From: Calonectria ilicicola
Taxonomy: Eukaryota > Ascomycota > Sordariomycetes > Hypocreales > Nectriaceae
Direction of reading: 5' to 3'
DNA: 64,000 nucleotides
NCBI GenBank assembly: GCA_020809705.1
Contig: CP085836.1
Span: forward strand, 868,001 to 932,000
Positions 23,739 through 35,033 of the stretch are shown here, one piece after another. The stretch's first letter is position 1, and each line of letters begins with the position of its first letter. The notes under the pieces were generated by a model, which worked only from the letters and a program-made list of their open reading frames with translations, did no database searches and was not told the DNA's origin. Made by a program: the position numbers and the translations under genes.

Positions 23739-25096
23739 CCACCATTTGTGTCTCCCGACTAGATCGTAATAGAAAGCTTTTTCGATTTGTGCGTATCGTG
23801 TATATTTGGCGAAATTGCGGGAACTAATCAGAGTCAGTGCTCGGTTATATTCGATCGTGCTTGTACTAGATTTCACCCTGAGTAGGAGTGGCTGTTTGGC
23901 TTGAGGGTGTTGCAGGAATGCTACTGTTTCTAGGCCCGCTTTCTTCCGGCATCGTGCGGTTGTCTTAGAAGACTGTTGATGGATAAAGGTCAAGACACTA
24001 GGGGGTATTTTTGCTCTGTGCATGTAAACACCGTTAGCATCATTCCATCGAGCATATTCCAGAAGAATTGCGGGTTGCAACGGAAAATACCAAGAATATG
24101 TACGCGAGAGAAAATATGACTTGAGCTGTGGCTGCTGCAATAAATGCGTAGTTGTTGGTTGTTTGGTGAGAATATCACCTGGAAACGATAATGCTTTATA
24201 CCGAGCAGGCGACCATCTGGGCTCCACGAGGGTCGCGTCGAACCAGAACTTCTCTTGAGTTTGGAGGTCAGTACAGCACCAAACCACCCAATGACAACTC
24301 CTCCGCGAATGTTAGAGCGGTCGGGAGAAGTGGCCGCATAACCTTTCTCGAATGGGGTATGGTGCGCACAACCAACATCACTGCGTATCGGATGAGACAA
24401 CAAGCCCTCGGCCGTGTTGATGCAGGGGTATGATGCATCTCGGTGAGAAGCGGGAGGGTGGTAAACCAAGCAAACAATAAACCTTGGGTTACAGCGTCTA
24501 TGAATGGGTTTTCGGAACAATCTTAAACAACACCGCTACCAACGAATCAGTCCACAAGACCAACTCATTTAGTTACCCAATTATGCTGCAATCCCAAGAA
24601 TTCCGTCCAAGAGCCTGCGATGCGTCTTGGCTGAGTAAATTCATTAAGCCGTACCCCCACGAGTAGCGAGACCATCCCATGTCAAAGTGAGGCGGTTGAT
24701 GCATGTCAGCTTGGCTTAGCTTAGTTACCACATGAACTCAACAGCTGGCATCGTTTGGGGTATCTGCATGCAGCCAATTCGGTGGTTCCCTCCACAAGCG
24801 ATCCCGATTCTGCAGCCGGGTGGAGGTTTACGGTATGTTGACCACACCGGGCATCCATCAGAACTAGAGGGTAGGCAGGGGATAACGCCGCCAAAGACAG
24901 ATCAATGAAATAAGGAGGTCATTGAGTTGTAAGCAAACAAAGTCTACAGAAAGCTTAATAGCCTGCATTTTTATAAGGTACTATCTGAGAAAGCTATCCC
25001 TAACAACCCTCTAATGTTTTATATTTAATAATTCATAGTTTTATCTTTGAACTATACATAACGTTTATAAAGTTATAATGAGTAACTATTTATACT
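23739..25096. other. Intergenic, no supported gene
   Basis: Long minus-strand open frames exist (23646-24287 and 23990-24520), but they overlap each other and the plus-strand gene end, and show no family features. I regard them as chance frames. From 24.95 kb the DNA becomes AT-rich and leads into the minisatellite. Confidence 0.35.
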
Positions 25097-25549
25097 AAAT
25101 ACTATAAATACCACAAATACCACAAATACCATAAATCCTACAAATACCACAAATACCACAAATACCACAAATACCACAAATACCACAAATACCACAAATA
25201 CTACAAATACCATAAATCCTACAAATACCACAAATACCACAAATCCCACAAATCCCACAAATACCACAAATACCACAAATCCCACAAATCCCACAAATAC
25301 CACAAATACCATAAATCCTACAAATACTACAAATCCCACAAATACCACAAATACCACAAATCCCACAAATACCACAAATACCACAAATCCCACAAATCCC
25401 ACAAATCCCACAAATCCCACAAATCCCACAAATCCCACAAATCCCACAAATCCCACAAATCCCACAAATCCCACAAATCCCACAAATCCCACAAATCCCA
25501 CAAATCCCACAAATACCACAAATACCACAAATACCACAAATACCACAAA
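25097..25549. repeat. 9-bp minisatellite, about 50 units
   Basis: Tandem array of 9-mers of two main types, AAATACCAC and AAATCCCAC, with rare AAATACCAT and AAATCCTAC units. Types are mixed in the left part, while about fourteen AAATCCCAC units stand together at about 25385-25511, suggesting recent local expansion. Because the unit is a multiple of three, all three minus-strand frames stay open and give spurious tripeptide repeats (FVV/FVG or LWY/LWD). A short T/A-rich region flanks it. Confidence 0.95.
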
Positions 25550-26307
25550 GAACAAAGGAATTTCAATATACTAAAAACACTAATCTGTAAAGCTATCTCG
25601 CTATGCGGATCGAAAAAAAATAGCGCATTAATTAGTGTCGACAATTTCCAATTATCCCTCGTGTAGATTAGATACTAAAGTGGGGCAGCTTATTCTATCT
25701 ATCACTCGTCACTCCCTGTTACACCACTTTTGTTGCGACCCGCATGCCCACTTTCACCACCAGCATCTGGTGACAAATTTGACTCTCTGGTTATCATGTT
25801 TCCACTATCAAAGAAACTCTTCCCTTATCACTTCCGTTAGCACGGTTTAACATAGCGCATCCCTTTTCCATTTACCCCAGCTAATCAACAAAAAGTGCAC
25901 GTAGTTCCTTCAGGAGTGGTGCCTGTACCCTGGCAATTCCCGCAACTGGGGTCAGGCATCGTGTTTGTTGTTCAAGTCAATACACCGTTGTGAGATCTTT
26001 TCTTCAAAAGAAAAAAAAAAGGAGAAAAAAAGCCAGCGTCTCGTACGTGAAGGATATTAGACTCGTACGATCGAGTTACAGAAATATGTACGAGAGAAAG
26101 ATTTATAGTACATGGATCCAAAAAAAAAAAATTAGCAATGATGCAACCCTGCCTTTTTATTTGAGATACCCCGTTAATTACATATCGAATACTTTATGTA
26201 AAGGTTGTTGTTTATTTGGGTGCCTGATGACGTCGGCCTAGGATGCCCCGCGATTTGTAACCTGACATTATTCTCACTTTTTAATCCCCCTTATTTAACC
26301 TCCGTTG
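25550..26307. other. AT-rich intergenic, upstream of orphan gene
   Basis: Contains A-rich runs at about 26010-26030 and 26120-26130 and no recognisable gene. It should include the promoter of the gene at 26308. Confidence 0.4.
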
Positions 26308-27019
26308 ATGGCTTCGGACCCCGAAAATCCAAGCCAAGTGCTTTCAAAGAACTATACGGATGCCGCGCTAATGGACTTCAATGATCGTGGCTTCTTTTAC
26401 AAGTGTGACGAGGACATTGGGAAGCTAGTAGACGAGTTGTTCAAGGTGAGCTTCGCTAGAAACGAGAACACCACCTTGGATCATTTTGATTCAATAATCC
26501 AAAAATACCCGGTGAGTATGACGACGAAAACCTCCAGATGTTGAATACTTATTCCTGCAGTGCCTCAAAGCAATCCTCGATCAGTACCCGACACAGTCAA
26601 AGAATTTTCGAATACCTTGGGGAACAACAGATGATTATTGCAGATGGGACGTTTCGTTAGACCAGAAGGCGCACTATGCGCTTCTCGTCTATGTGATATC
26701 ACCCAACTCACAGTTCGCATGTCGAGACCGCTCTTATAAACTGATACAGGAGGGCCCTGTCCTACACTCAAACGGGACTTATTTGGTCCCGAAAAATCTT
26801 CTAGGGAGTTATCCGGAAGAGCAGGTGCAGATGGAAGACGGTGGCATGTAAGGTTCTTCTTGTCAGATTGGGGTTATTTTCTAATATACCAGATATAGTC
26901 TATTAATGCGCCCAGATTTAGTACACAGGGCGGTAATGGGTCGGTCGATCATGTTCACAATGGTGCAAAAGGAGGAGTTTTCGAAATATTGGGCCAATTT
27001 GAAAAAGGAGCGCGAGTAG
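26308..27019 (+). CDS. Orphan protein, three exons, about 203 aa
   Basis: join(26308..26511,26561..26847,26899..27019). Introns are 49 nt (GTGAGT...TGCAG) and 51 nt (GTAAGG...ATATAG), in phases 0 and 2. Each exon is open in a different frame and the splices rejoin them without a stop, giving MASDPENPSQVLSK at the start, CLKAILDQYP after intron 1 and KYWANLKKERE at the end. There is no signal peptide or clear membrane segment. Exon 3 has RAVMGRSIMFTMVQKEEF. No domain is recognised. The 3' end faces the 3' end of the zinc-finger gene 66 bp away. Confidence 0.6.
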
Positions 27020-27085
27020 GGTTAGGTAAAAAATTTGTCTGAAGTTGTCTCGACTCAGTGAGTATTGTTCACAAAAACACTGTGT

Positions 27086-27931
27086 TCACGCCTGTTCCAG
27101 CCAAGGGTGATCGAATTGTTGAGCAAATTCACCAAAAATACGCCCCCGCCATAACGACTCATCTTGCCGGATACCGTACTGGGAAGATGGAGCCGGTGTA
27201 TGATTCGAACTTGTATCTTCTTGAACTTGGGTTCTATTGCGGTAGAGCTGGGACGGCATGATCGTATCAGTCGATGTTGGTAGACAAGTCTCTTCCATGA
27301 CCTGGAGGGGAACTGTGCTAGAAGACGCAACTAATTGACCATCTGTGGCTCCTTGGATAGATTGAGATGGCGTGATAGCATCGACCGACGCAACCAGTGG
27401 AGGAATATAACTCGAGTCTGATTGTGCTTGGAACTCGGTAATAATTTCCGGGAGGTGAAATTGTTCACCATACCTGTTCCCTTGTTTCCCCTTCTGCTTC
27501 TTTGAAGTGATTCCTTTCCATGCTAAGTTGAGTGTTGTTGCAACATGGTCTTGTCGTACACTCTTCGTGTCTGTGGATGGCTTCCTTCCTTCACATATGT
27601 GTTGGATGTAACTACTCGCATTCTCGTGGACTTTGCTACAAACTCCACACTTTTCAATCCATGTGTAATCTATTTAAAAGTTATCAGCGAGTATTCTTCA
27701 CGAAACCACCCTTGAAGTCGTACGTGTGAAGCGGTGTCGGGTAAGATCCCTATTATTAGGGAACTGAGAGGGTTCTTCTGCAGGACATTCTGGACAATCA
27801 TACCGCCCCCTTTTGCGTTTGCGTAGACTTTCTGGTGGCGGGTTGTCACTCTCGGATGGGTTGCTTAAGTCATCGCCTGATTCACTGAATTCCAGGTCGT
27901 CCCAAAGCTTGTCAACTTGGCGCTGTGTCAT
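27086..27931 (-). CDS. C2H2/C2HC zinc-finger protein, 263 aa
   Basis: Exons 27724-27931 and 27086-27669 with a 54-nt intron (GTACGA...AAATAG); 264 codons including stop. The N-terminus is acidic then strongly basic (SLRKRKRGRYD), a likely nuclear localisation signal. The splice completes the first finger: CPEC in exon 1 and the last His from the split codon C|AT, giving C-x2-C-x15-H-x3-H (RHRFTHYTW). A second finger-like unit follows, CGVC...HENASSYIQHIC (C-x2-C...H-x3-C). The C-terminal half is Ser/Thr/Gln-rich and probably disordered. Likely a nuclear DNA- or RNA-binding protein; targets unknown. That the intron creates the His ligand supports the model. Confidence 0.66.
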
Positions 27932-28712
27932 GTTAGACAGTCGTCGCTTAGTTGATGATCATTAGTACCTGATGATTTCTGTTATGCCGAATATGGTGTC
28001 CCATTGAGCTAATGAGTGTTGTGCAACCTCGACAAGGCTTAGGGTATCCCATACTGATGAATGGTCATTGATGGGTGGCAGTGCACAAACCACGAAAATC
28101 ACTAGATGTCATGGCGTTGTCACGTGGGATTTACATTTGTCGGTATAAAGATATTCCGTGTCTGTGCCCCTGGCGCTCATGCACCCCACACGATCAACGC
28201 GGGCTAATTAGGATCGGTTGAGACTGTTGGCTCTTTCCCAGACCACCTTATCTCACTGGGTTGCACTGCAGCATGGTTTGATCATGCACGAGGTCCTATG
28301 TGCTTGAACTGAGGTTCAGATTGTTGAATGAATGTTTGCTGGGTTTAACCAATGTTCTGAGTGCAAGCCCTGAATTTAACTCCGAACGCAATCCCTTTTG
28401 GGAGAGCATCCTCTGGACTCCTCCTCATGGCACATAGCTATACATACTCTTTTCTGTATGCATTTCTTGTCTTTTGACTATCTCTATTCTCCCTCGTTAT
28501 ATCAGAGATATTTTAAAGACCCACAATGTTCAGTAGCTAGCCCAAATCGACTCATCATGACATTGTAAAATTTGGGTCCAGAGTAATCCGAACACCCCGC
28601 TCCAGCCACCCACCGAGCATTCTGACAACGCAACTTCACACATGCACAACTTTGTCAAATGATGTTCAAATTAAATAATAAAATAGCCAAAATAATGCCC
28701 TGATTTTGGCAT
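27932..28712. other. Intergenic, no gene
   Basis: Promoter side of the zinc-finger gene and left flank of the Tc1/mariner remnant. A GGTCCAGAGTAATCCG segment at 28575 looks like a transposon end, but I find no inverted partner to the right of the transposase. Confidence 0.35.
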
Positions 28713-29877
28713 TTAATATTCTGTATACCAACCCCGTGCGCGACGCACAGCGGTAAGCCGACGGGGGAGTGAGTCTATCAAGTTGGAAATCTCTTTGGGT
28801 GTAATTGCTGCCCACGCAAGGTGCAAACACCGCTCCAATTCTTCCCTAGACATCTTATTATTCTGTAAATCCCTTAAATGAGGGAACATCTTCATAAGCT
28901 TCCATTTTAAAAGGCGCCAGACGTGCTCAATGGGGTTGAGATCAGGCGAATGGGCGGGCTAGTCAATAAATTTGATCCCTCGCTCCAGCAACCACGTCGT
29001 GTTGATTCAGCTGTATGGATGCATGCGTTATTCTGTGAAATTGCCGTGTGCCGTCATAAATAGGAATAAGGCCCTTTTATAATGTCAATTGATAGCTGTG
29101 AGATATGTATCCTTTCCGTTTTTCTTGTTAATCGCGTTCCATGACATAAGGTCTGATTTTCCGTCTCTCCAGATCGCTTCCCAAACCATAAGAGATATTC
29201 GTAACTTCCCGTGTACAGTGATATTAACAAAACCCTTTATAAACTTCTTATGAAGCTTCCGGGAGAGCAACCGCGATTATAATTAGGTTGTGACTGAATT
29301 GAAAACTCATCAGAGAAAACTGTATGCGGTTGCCGTCAGTTGGGTGAAGTTTTACCGACTTTAAAATGCGCATCACCGTTGTACGTCCGTACCCGTAGCA
29401 ATTTTTCGATGCTGTCTTCCCAAGCTATAGAAAATTCAAGGCGGGCTTTTGATCCTTCTTTCGGTAGCGGTATCCTTTGCATTGCCTTCCAGTTGCGACC
29501 GTAGTAGGTGCGCGCGATTTGCTTGATGGTTGACCTTGTTACTTTACCACCCACTGCATCATTGGCAAGCGTATCATATGAGACCTGGTGGTCTCTAATT
29601 AAAATAAAAATGATAATTTTAATATCTGACATCGCAAGCTTTGGCAGGAGACTTGTTTTCTTTTCTTTTTTTTTTTTTTGAACGTTCCATCTTTTTTCTA
29701 GCATTGTACGATGTTGGAGATAACAGATGGGCAAGTGTTGAAGCTTTTCGCGATATCACGGTAAGACTTCCCGTTGGATTTCTCGTTCACCATTAAAGGT
29801 CTGGGTCTATAATCAAAATGATTAAATAAACCTCTATTTGCGCTTACAGTCGATATACTATCTTTCTCTGGTGACAT
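28713..29877 (-). pseudogene. Tc1/mariner transposase pseudogene
   Basis: Reads from MSPEKDSIST (29877) through a helix-turn-helix-like segment SYRDIAKSFNTCPSVISNIV and SYDTLANDAVGGKVTRSTIK to the catalytic half: MVWEAIWRDGKSDLM, NACIHTAEST (normally QDNAxxHTA, with a catalytic Asp position) and SPDLNPIEHVWRLLKWKL, the DDE_3 signature of this superfamily, ending WYTEY at 28713. It is broken by a frameshift near 29700, an altered catalytic-loop frame near 29010 and a TAG at 28959-28961 in FID*PAHSP where Trp is expected. No terminal inverted repeats found. Confidence 0.85.
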
Positions 29878-30608
29878 TTCTTGGGTGAATTATGAAGGAG
29901 TTACAAACCTACGCGTGTTAGGGCAAAAGCGCGTTACGCGACGTGGGGTGGATATTCTCATAGCCGCTCTTCTAGTCGTGTACGCACTGCCTGGCGAGCA
30001 AGGGGTAGCCCGTATAGATTGCGTTGGCACAAGGCTAATGGGATCTGCAGCAGCGACAACGGCACTGACGGCTATTCGATTTATTATACATACATACAAG
30101 GGCCTGTTGAGAGATATCCGTAACTGCACGCTTTAGTTGCACCTCCAGCTTTGCGGACCGTGATGCTATTTTAGAGCAAACTGGATATAGTTGCAAGATG
30201 TTTTAGTGGAAACTGAGTGTATTGAAGTTGGTAACGCCCAGCCCTCCAAATAAGATACGGACAAGCTCAACAACGAAAAGTTAAATGAACATCATGACTG
30301 CTCCCTTGCTAGGTAACACCATTTAGTAAGCGCTCCTCTTAGACGACTGGCTAGCAAGTATGCGAAGCCTGCGCGCATGTGGAGACACGGAATTCATTCT
30401 TTTCCCGAGAGTCGTCCCCATTATCTCTCTACCTCTCTTGAGTGGATGATTTGTTTCGTATACATGCCATGCAGTATGATGGCTCTTCTCCATGAGTCAG
30501 TCCCAGCTTTTGAGGACATCTAGGTTGAATGCTTCGGAGATCCTGGCCGATATATAATAGCAATTGCGGATTTCGCGATTGAGGGGTCTGGACCGTTGTT
30601 AGTAGGCA
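29878..30608. other. Gap right of transposon
   Basis: An 83-codon open frame at 29885-30136 exists on the plus strand, with an equally long one opposite it; neither looks real. Nothing else recognised. Confidence 0.35.
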
Positions 30609-31266
30609 ATGGTACAGCAATTGCATCATTACACGGAATTTCGTTGTGTACCCATTCCTTTCTTGAGATCCAAGAAGAGGATCATGAGCTTCTTTGATCC
30701 TATTTTGAGAGATGATTCCTCAAGACCAGCTGCAGTTGACGCTGCATACATACGTGTCCATGCAATTCCTTTCTCCGGAAAGTCCAAAGACAAACTGGAG
30801 AATACAAGGACCGAGTTATTTGAGTTGCTGGATCAACACATAGGTAACATCACGAAGCGCTGGCTCGAACAAGGGTTTGTAATTCTCCTCTTTAGTTGTA
30901 TCTTTTCTAACTCAAGGCCAGCTATTTTATTGCCATTTCGTTGCCTTGTGCTCTCCTTGGCGATAGAGATAAGTCTAACACCTTGAACAAAATTCTATAT
31001 CCCCCTACCAGTGACACCGACAACACCGACGAAGATGCGTGTATGGAGAATAATGAACCTGATGAATTACGCCAAGAATCCAGGGCAAGTTTCCTGGTCC
31101 AGAAAAGAGTGAGCTTCCAAGGTCGCTGCCAGAGGATTATGTTCTCCGTGGGCTCGCTAGTGCTGCAGATGACTACCCCAAAGACTGGTTTGTGAATGAT
31201 ACGATTGATGAAGCATCCTCTAGCCGCCTGATCTCCCTGTTTGGTGTGGTCCAGTGTATATGCTAG
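30609..31266 (+). pseudogene. Frameshifted conserved fungal protein of unknown function
   Basis: Exon 1 is 30609-30874 (ATG, MVQQLHHYTEF), joined in phase by a 47-nt intron (GTTTGT, branch TTCTAACTC, GGCCAG) to exon 2 at 30922: RWLEQG|YFIAISLPCALLGDRDK. After about 31085 the frame must shift by one base to continue as GKFPGPEKSELPRSLPEDYV and DDYPKDWFVND, then a TAG at 31264. The combination of an alcohol-rich N-terminal helical part and L-P-E-D-Y-V-L-R-G...Y-P-x-x-W-F is, from memory, typical of an uncharacterised protein family widespread in Aspergillus and Fusarium. It appears truncated after the WF motif. Function unknown. Confidence 0.5.
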
Positions 31267-31321
31267 CGTTTTGGTCGTTTCCATTGTGACAACCTGACAT
31301 TTCCTGTGACCATTCTTGTCG

Positions 31322-31390
31322 AGTTTCTCTTTTTTCTTTTCATCTCTTTTCTTTTCATCTCTTTTCTTTTCATCTCTTTTCTCTCTTTTT
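31322..31390. repeat. Short tandem repeat, 15-bp T/C-rich unit
   Basis: Three to four direct copies of a unit close to TCTTTTCATCTCTTT. The plus-strand reading gives a spurious Ser/Phe-rich peptide. Confidence 0.8.
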
Positions 31391-32561
31391 TCTGTGCTTT
31401 CTGATTTTATATCCTTCCTTTTCGTTTTATTTTTTCTTTTTGCAATGTATTTCCCTCACCTTGTCATTCGCTCTCTATCCTACATTGACAATATATCCAT
31501 TCGCCAGCGAATCAGTGCTGCTCGAGGGCCGTAGTTGTTCCAGGAAAAGTCTTTGTCATTTGAAACTCTAGACTTTTGTTGCTATCTTGCTGCTTCTTGG
31601 GGTGCATTGATGATCGTAGAGCTTGTCTCGGTCAGTTACCCGCTTGCCTCCCGTACCATCGCCCAGCCAGAGGGAGGGCCTCGACACAGTATGATGGCTA
31701 GGCTGAAATAGAAAATGAGGGATAAAAGATTTCATACGACACTTTTCCAAGTGTATATGTCTCCATTGGATATACAGCGAAGTCCTACATGCATTACTCA
31801 AAATACGACTCATCTAGTAAATGTGACCAATGGGGCTGGGAGATGGTAGATTACTTCTGATGAACACAAATTCGCTGTACCTCTCAAGGAAGACTAGCCA
31901 CAGCTGCTCTGCCAGATTGCTGCCTAAGCCTTGGTCTGCTCGTGAATAGTTTTATCACTGCTGAACCCCCCCCCCCCCCATCTTGAGTTTATGTCATTTT
32001 TATAAGAGGATCTTTGAAAAAGTGTTTCTGTATGAATATGCCTTCCTAATAGCCCAGAACCATACAAAATCGATTTAAAGCCAGCCAAGCATAACCACAA
32101 TATTTAACCATGCCAAGAAACCACCTCCCAAGCACCACCTCCCAAGCAGAGCCGCCAGAAGCCAACGTTGCAAACCACTAGCGCATAATTTCACAAAAAC
32201 TTACGGGCACTACCCATTTCATATCTACAACCTCCATTGCGTCCTGAGTCTATGTGGCGGATAATATTAGCGTTGCGTAGAATGCTAACATCGGCTATTG
32301 GTGATGTGAATTTTAGCAACGACACTCAATCAAAACTGCTCAAACTCTAGTTGTTGATTCCTAAGTCTGTAGTTATGACGCCGATCATTCCCAGGGAATT
32401 CTGAATTTAAAACTTGTTTGTATCTCGCCATTCATGATGACCGGATGCTGCATGTGGAAAACCAACCACTTGGTTCCCAAAGTCGTGCTGGGTGAGATAT
32501 TACACATATGTCCTAGTCTTTAGCTTGGTGTTTGCATTACTTGTGGGATATTTGAACCCAT
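31391..32561. other. Intergenic; 3' flank shared with second ankyrin gene
   Basis: No gene. A run of about 13 C lies at 31967-31979. The segment from about 32265 to 32561 matches parts of 61855-61997, showing that the ankyrin duplication included 3' flanking DNA. Confidence 0.5.
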
Positions 32562-35033
32562 TTAACGCCTTTGAGACGTCTGTTCATCGTTTTCACGCAT
32601 TGTTCTCATGATATCCACTGCTAATGGCGTCCAAAGAACCTGTTTGGCAGGAACAGTCGAATTTTCAGCAGGGAAAATTTGAGAGAATTGCATGCGGAAC
32701 ATGTTTTGTGTTGTGCGAATCCAATCTTGGAAATATGCATAACTTAACTTGGCTCCATGCTTTTCCAAAAGCTCGGTGACAGCAGCACATTTACTGTATT
32801 TAGGAACATCAAGCGGCATCCACCCTCGCTTATCTGCAGTGTTGACTTCGGCTCCCTTTTCTAGGAGTAGCTTGACAACTTCAGCCTGTCTACTTCCCGA
32901 AGCAGCGTGGATAGGCGTGCAGCCATCATGATCAGAAGCATTAACTTGAGCTCCTTTGTCCAGCAGTAGCTGGACAACTTTAGCGTAACCCCACGACGAC
33001 GCACAAATAAGTGGCGTGCAACCATGATCATCAACGCTATTAAATTCAGCTCCTTTATCTAGGAGGATCTTGACAACTTTAGCGCTTCCATTTCCTGATA
33101 TATGTTGAAAAGGTTTAAGACCGCCATCGCCAGGCTCATTGAATTTGTTTGTATTGCATAGGCGTAATCTCACAACTTCAGCGTAGCTCCACTGCGACTC
33201 ATGGGGATGACTCATAGAATTGCTAGGAGGAGCATCATTGACTAAAGCGTCTTGGGCCTGGGACAGTTTGGTAAGTTTAGCGTACCCATTCCCTGATGCA
33301 GAGTGAAGAGGCGTGCAACTGTGGTGATCAACAGCATTTACGTTAGCTCCCTTGTCGAGGAGTGATGTGACAATTTTGGGGTGTCCATGTTCTGATGCGA
33401 AGTGAAGAGGCGTGTAGCCGTCATGATCAGCGGCATTGACTTTAGCTCCTCTATTTAGAAGTAATGTGACAATTTTATGGTGTCCATGTTCTGATGCGTA
33501 GTGAAGAGGCGTGCAATCATATCGATTAGTGGCATCGACTTTCGCTGCGTTGTTGAGGAGCAATTTGACAATTTTATGGTGTCCATGTTCTGACGCGAAG
33601 TGTAGAGGCGTATAGTCGTCATGATCAGTGGCATTGACGTTGGCTGCGTTGCTCAAGAGTAGCTCAATGACTTTAATATGCCCTCCCTGTGATGCAGCGT
33701 GGAGGGGTGTGCAACCCTGAGCATCGCCGACATTAACATTGGCTCCTTTTTCTAGGAGTAGCCCGACAACTTCAGCGTGACCCCACGACGACGCACAAAT
33801 AAGCGGTGTGCAACCGTGATCATCAGCGACATTGACATTGGCTCCTTTTTCTAGAAGTAGCTTGACAACTTCAGCGTTTCCATTTCCTAATATAGGATGA
33901 AGATGGATGAAACCGTCATCAGCAGCATTAACTTTCGTTTTCGTGCGTAAGTACTGCCCAACAAGTTCAGCGTAGCTCAAGGATGGAGTTTCTGTGTCAA
34001 AGGCTAGGCTAGCAACTTGATTGTACCCATTTCCTGATGCGGAGTGAAGAGCTGTGCACCCATAGCTATTAGTAGTATTGACGTTAGCTCCGTTGTCCAG
34101 GAGCAGCTCGACAACTTCAGCGTGTCCATGTTCTGATGCAGAGTGAAGAGGTGTGCAGCCATCATTATTGGCAACACTGACTTCGGCTTCTTTGGCTAGG
34201 AGTAGCTTGACGACTTCAGTGTGCCCAGATCCCGATGCAGAGTAGAGAGGCGTACAACCGTCATCATTCTGATGATTGACTTCCGCTCCCTTGCTTAGGA
34301 GTACGCTGACAACTTCAGTGTTTCCATTTACTGATGCAGAGTAAAGAGGCGAGTAATTGCCGCGCTTGGGATTTACTTCAGCTCCTTTGTCTATTAGTAG
34401 CTTGACAACTTCAGTATTCCCCCACGCTGACGCACAGATAAGGGGTGTGCAATTGTTTTTGTCCCAAGCATTGACTTCAGCTCGTTGGCGGAGGAGCAGC
34501 TTGACAACTTCAACGTTTCCATCTTCTGATGCAAAGTGAAGAGGTGTCTGACCATCAGCAGTAATAGCATTCGCTTTAGCTCCTTTCCCTAGGAGAAGCT
34601 TGACAACTTCAGCGTGTCTACTTCCTGATGCATAGTGAAAAGGCATGCAACTATCCTCATCAGCAGGATCTGCTCTCGCTCCTATATCTCGTAGCACCTT
34701 GACAACGTTGGGGTAACCCCACGGCGTTGCACAAAGGAGGGGCGTGCAAACGTGATAATCAGGAGGATTGATGTTAGTATCCGACTCCAGGACTAACTCG
34801 CCAACTTTAATGTGTCGATTTCCTGATGCAGAATGAAGAGGCGTGTAACCATCACCACCATCAGCATCGACTTCAACTCCTTGGTCCAGGAGGAGCTTGA
34901 CAGTTTCGACGTCGCCTTGTCGCGATGCTTCGTGGATTCGGTCGGTGAGATCTTGGCACATAGTCAGTTGAAGCTGCGTGCTAACGTTGTTTTCTTTTTT
35001 GGGGGTAGCGTCACTCGTACTCTGAATTTCCAT
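32562..35033 (-). CDS. Ankyrin-repeat protein, 823 aa (copy 1)
   Basis: Uninterrupted 824-codon frame with ATG at 35033. Almost the entire protein, from about residue 30 to 770, consists of 33-residue ankyrin repeats with the consensus DGCTPLHxASxxGHxEVVKLLLxKGAxVN, roughly twenty of them. Two irregular spacers occur, one near residues 345-385 and one near 590-650. The non-repeat C-terminus (QDWIRTTQNMF...) is short. There is no NACHT, kinase, HET or membrane domain, so it is a stand-alone protein-interaction scaffold; partner and compartment are unknown. Several units share the rare variant CTPLICASSWG at regular distance, pointing to internal duplication of multi-repeat blocks. It is a paralog of the gene at 61998. 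Confidence 0.92.
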   Translation of the reverse strand: MEIQSTSDATPKKENNVSTQLQLTMCQDLTDRIHEASRQGDVETVKLLLDQGVEVDADGGDGYTPLHSASGNRHIKVGELVLESDTNINPPDYHVCTPLLCATPWGYPNVVKVLRDIGARADPADEDSCMPFHYASGSRHAEVVKLLLGKGAKANAITADGQTPLHFASEDGNVEVVKLLLRQRAEVNAWDKNNCTPLICASAWGNTEVVKLLIDKGAEVNPKRGNYSPLYSASVNGNTEVVSVLLSKGAEVNHQNDDGCTPLYSASGSGHTEVVKLLLAKEAEVSVANNDGCTPLHSASEHGHAEVVELLLDNGANVNTTNSYGCTALHSASGNGYNQVASLAFDTETPSLSYAELVGQYLRTKTKVNAADDGFIHLHPILGNGNAEVVKLLLEKGANVNVADDHGCTPLICASSWGHAEVVGLLLEKGANVNVGDAQGCTPLHAASQGGHIKVIELLLSNAANVNATDHDDYTPLHFASEHGHHKIVKLLLNNAAKVDATNRYDCTPLHYASEHGHHKIVTLLLNRGAKVNAADHDGYTPLHFASEHGHPKIVTSLLDKGANVNAVDHHSCTPLHSASGNGYAKLTKLSQAQDALVNDAPPSNSMSHPHESQWSYAEVVRLRLCNTNKFNEPGDGGLKPFQHISGNGSAKVVKILLDKGAEFNSVDDHGCTPLICASSWGYAKVVQLLLDKGAQVNASDHDGCTPIHAASGSRQAEVVKLLLEKGAEVNTADKRGWMPLDVPKYSKCAAVTELLEKHGAKLSYAYFQDWIRTTQNMFRMQFSQIFPAENSTVPAKQVLWTPLAVDIMRTMRENDEQTSQRR

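Noticed and set aside
23646..24520. Minus-strand frames of 213 and 176 codons
   Set aside because: They overlap each other and the end of a plus-strand gene, with no domain and odd composition.
25097..25549. CRISPR-like array
   Set aside because: There are no spacers; units are 9 bp and adjacent. The host is eukaryotic.
25073..25644. Two long minus-strand frames with FVG/FVV and LWD/LWY repeats
   Set aside because: They are products of a 9-bp satellite, which keeps every frame open.
28575..28620. Terminal inverted repeat of the Tc1/mariner element
   Set aside because: No complementary sequence on the right side within 300 bp.
31316..31534. Ser/Phe-rich membrane peptide
   Set aside because: Encoded by a T/C-rich tandem repeat.
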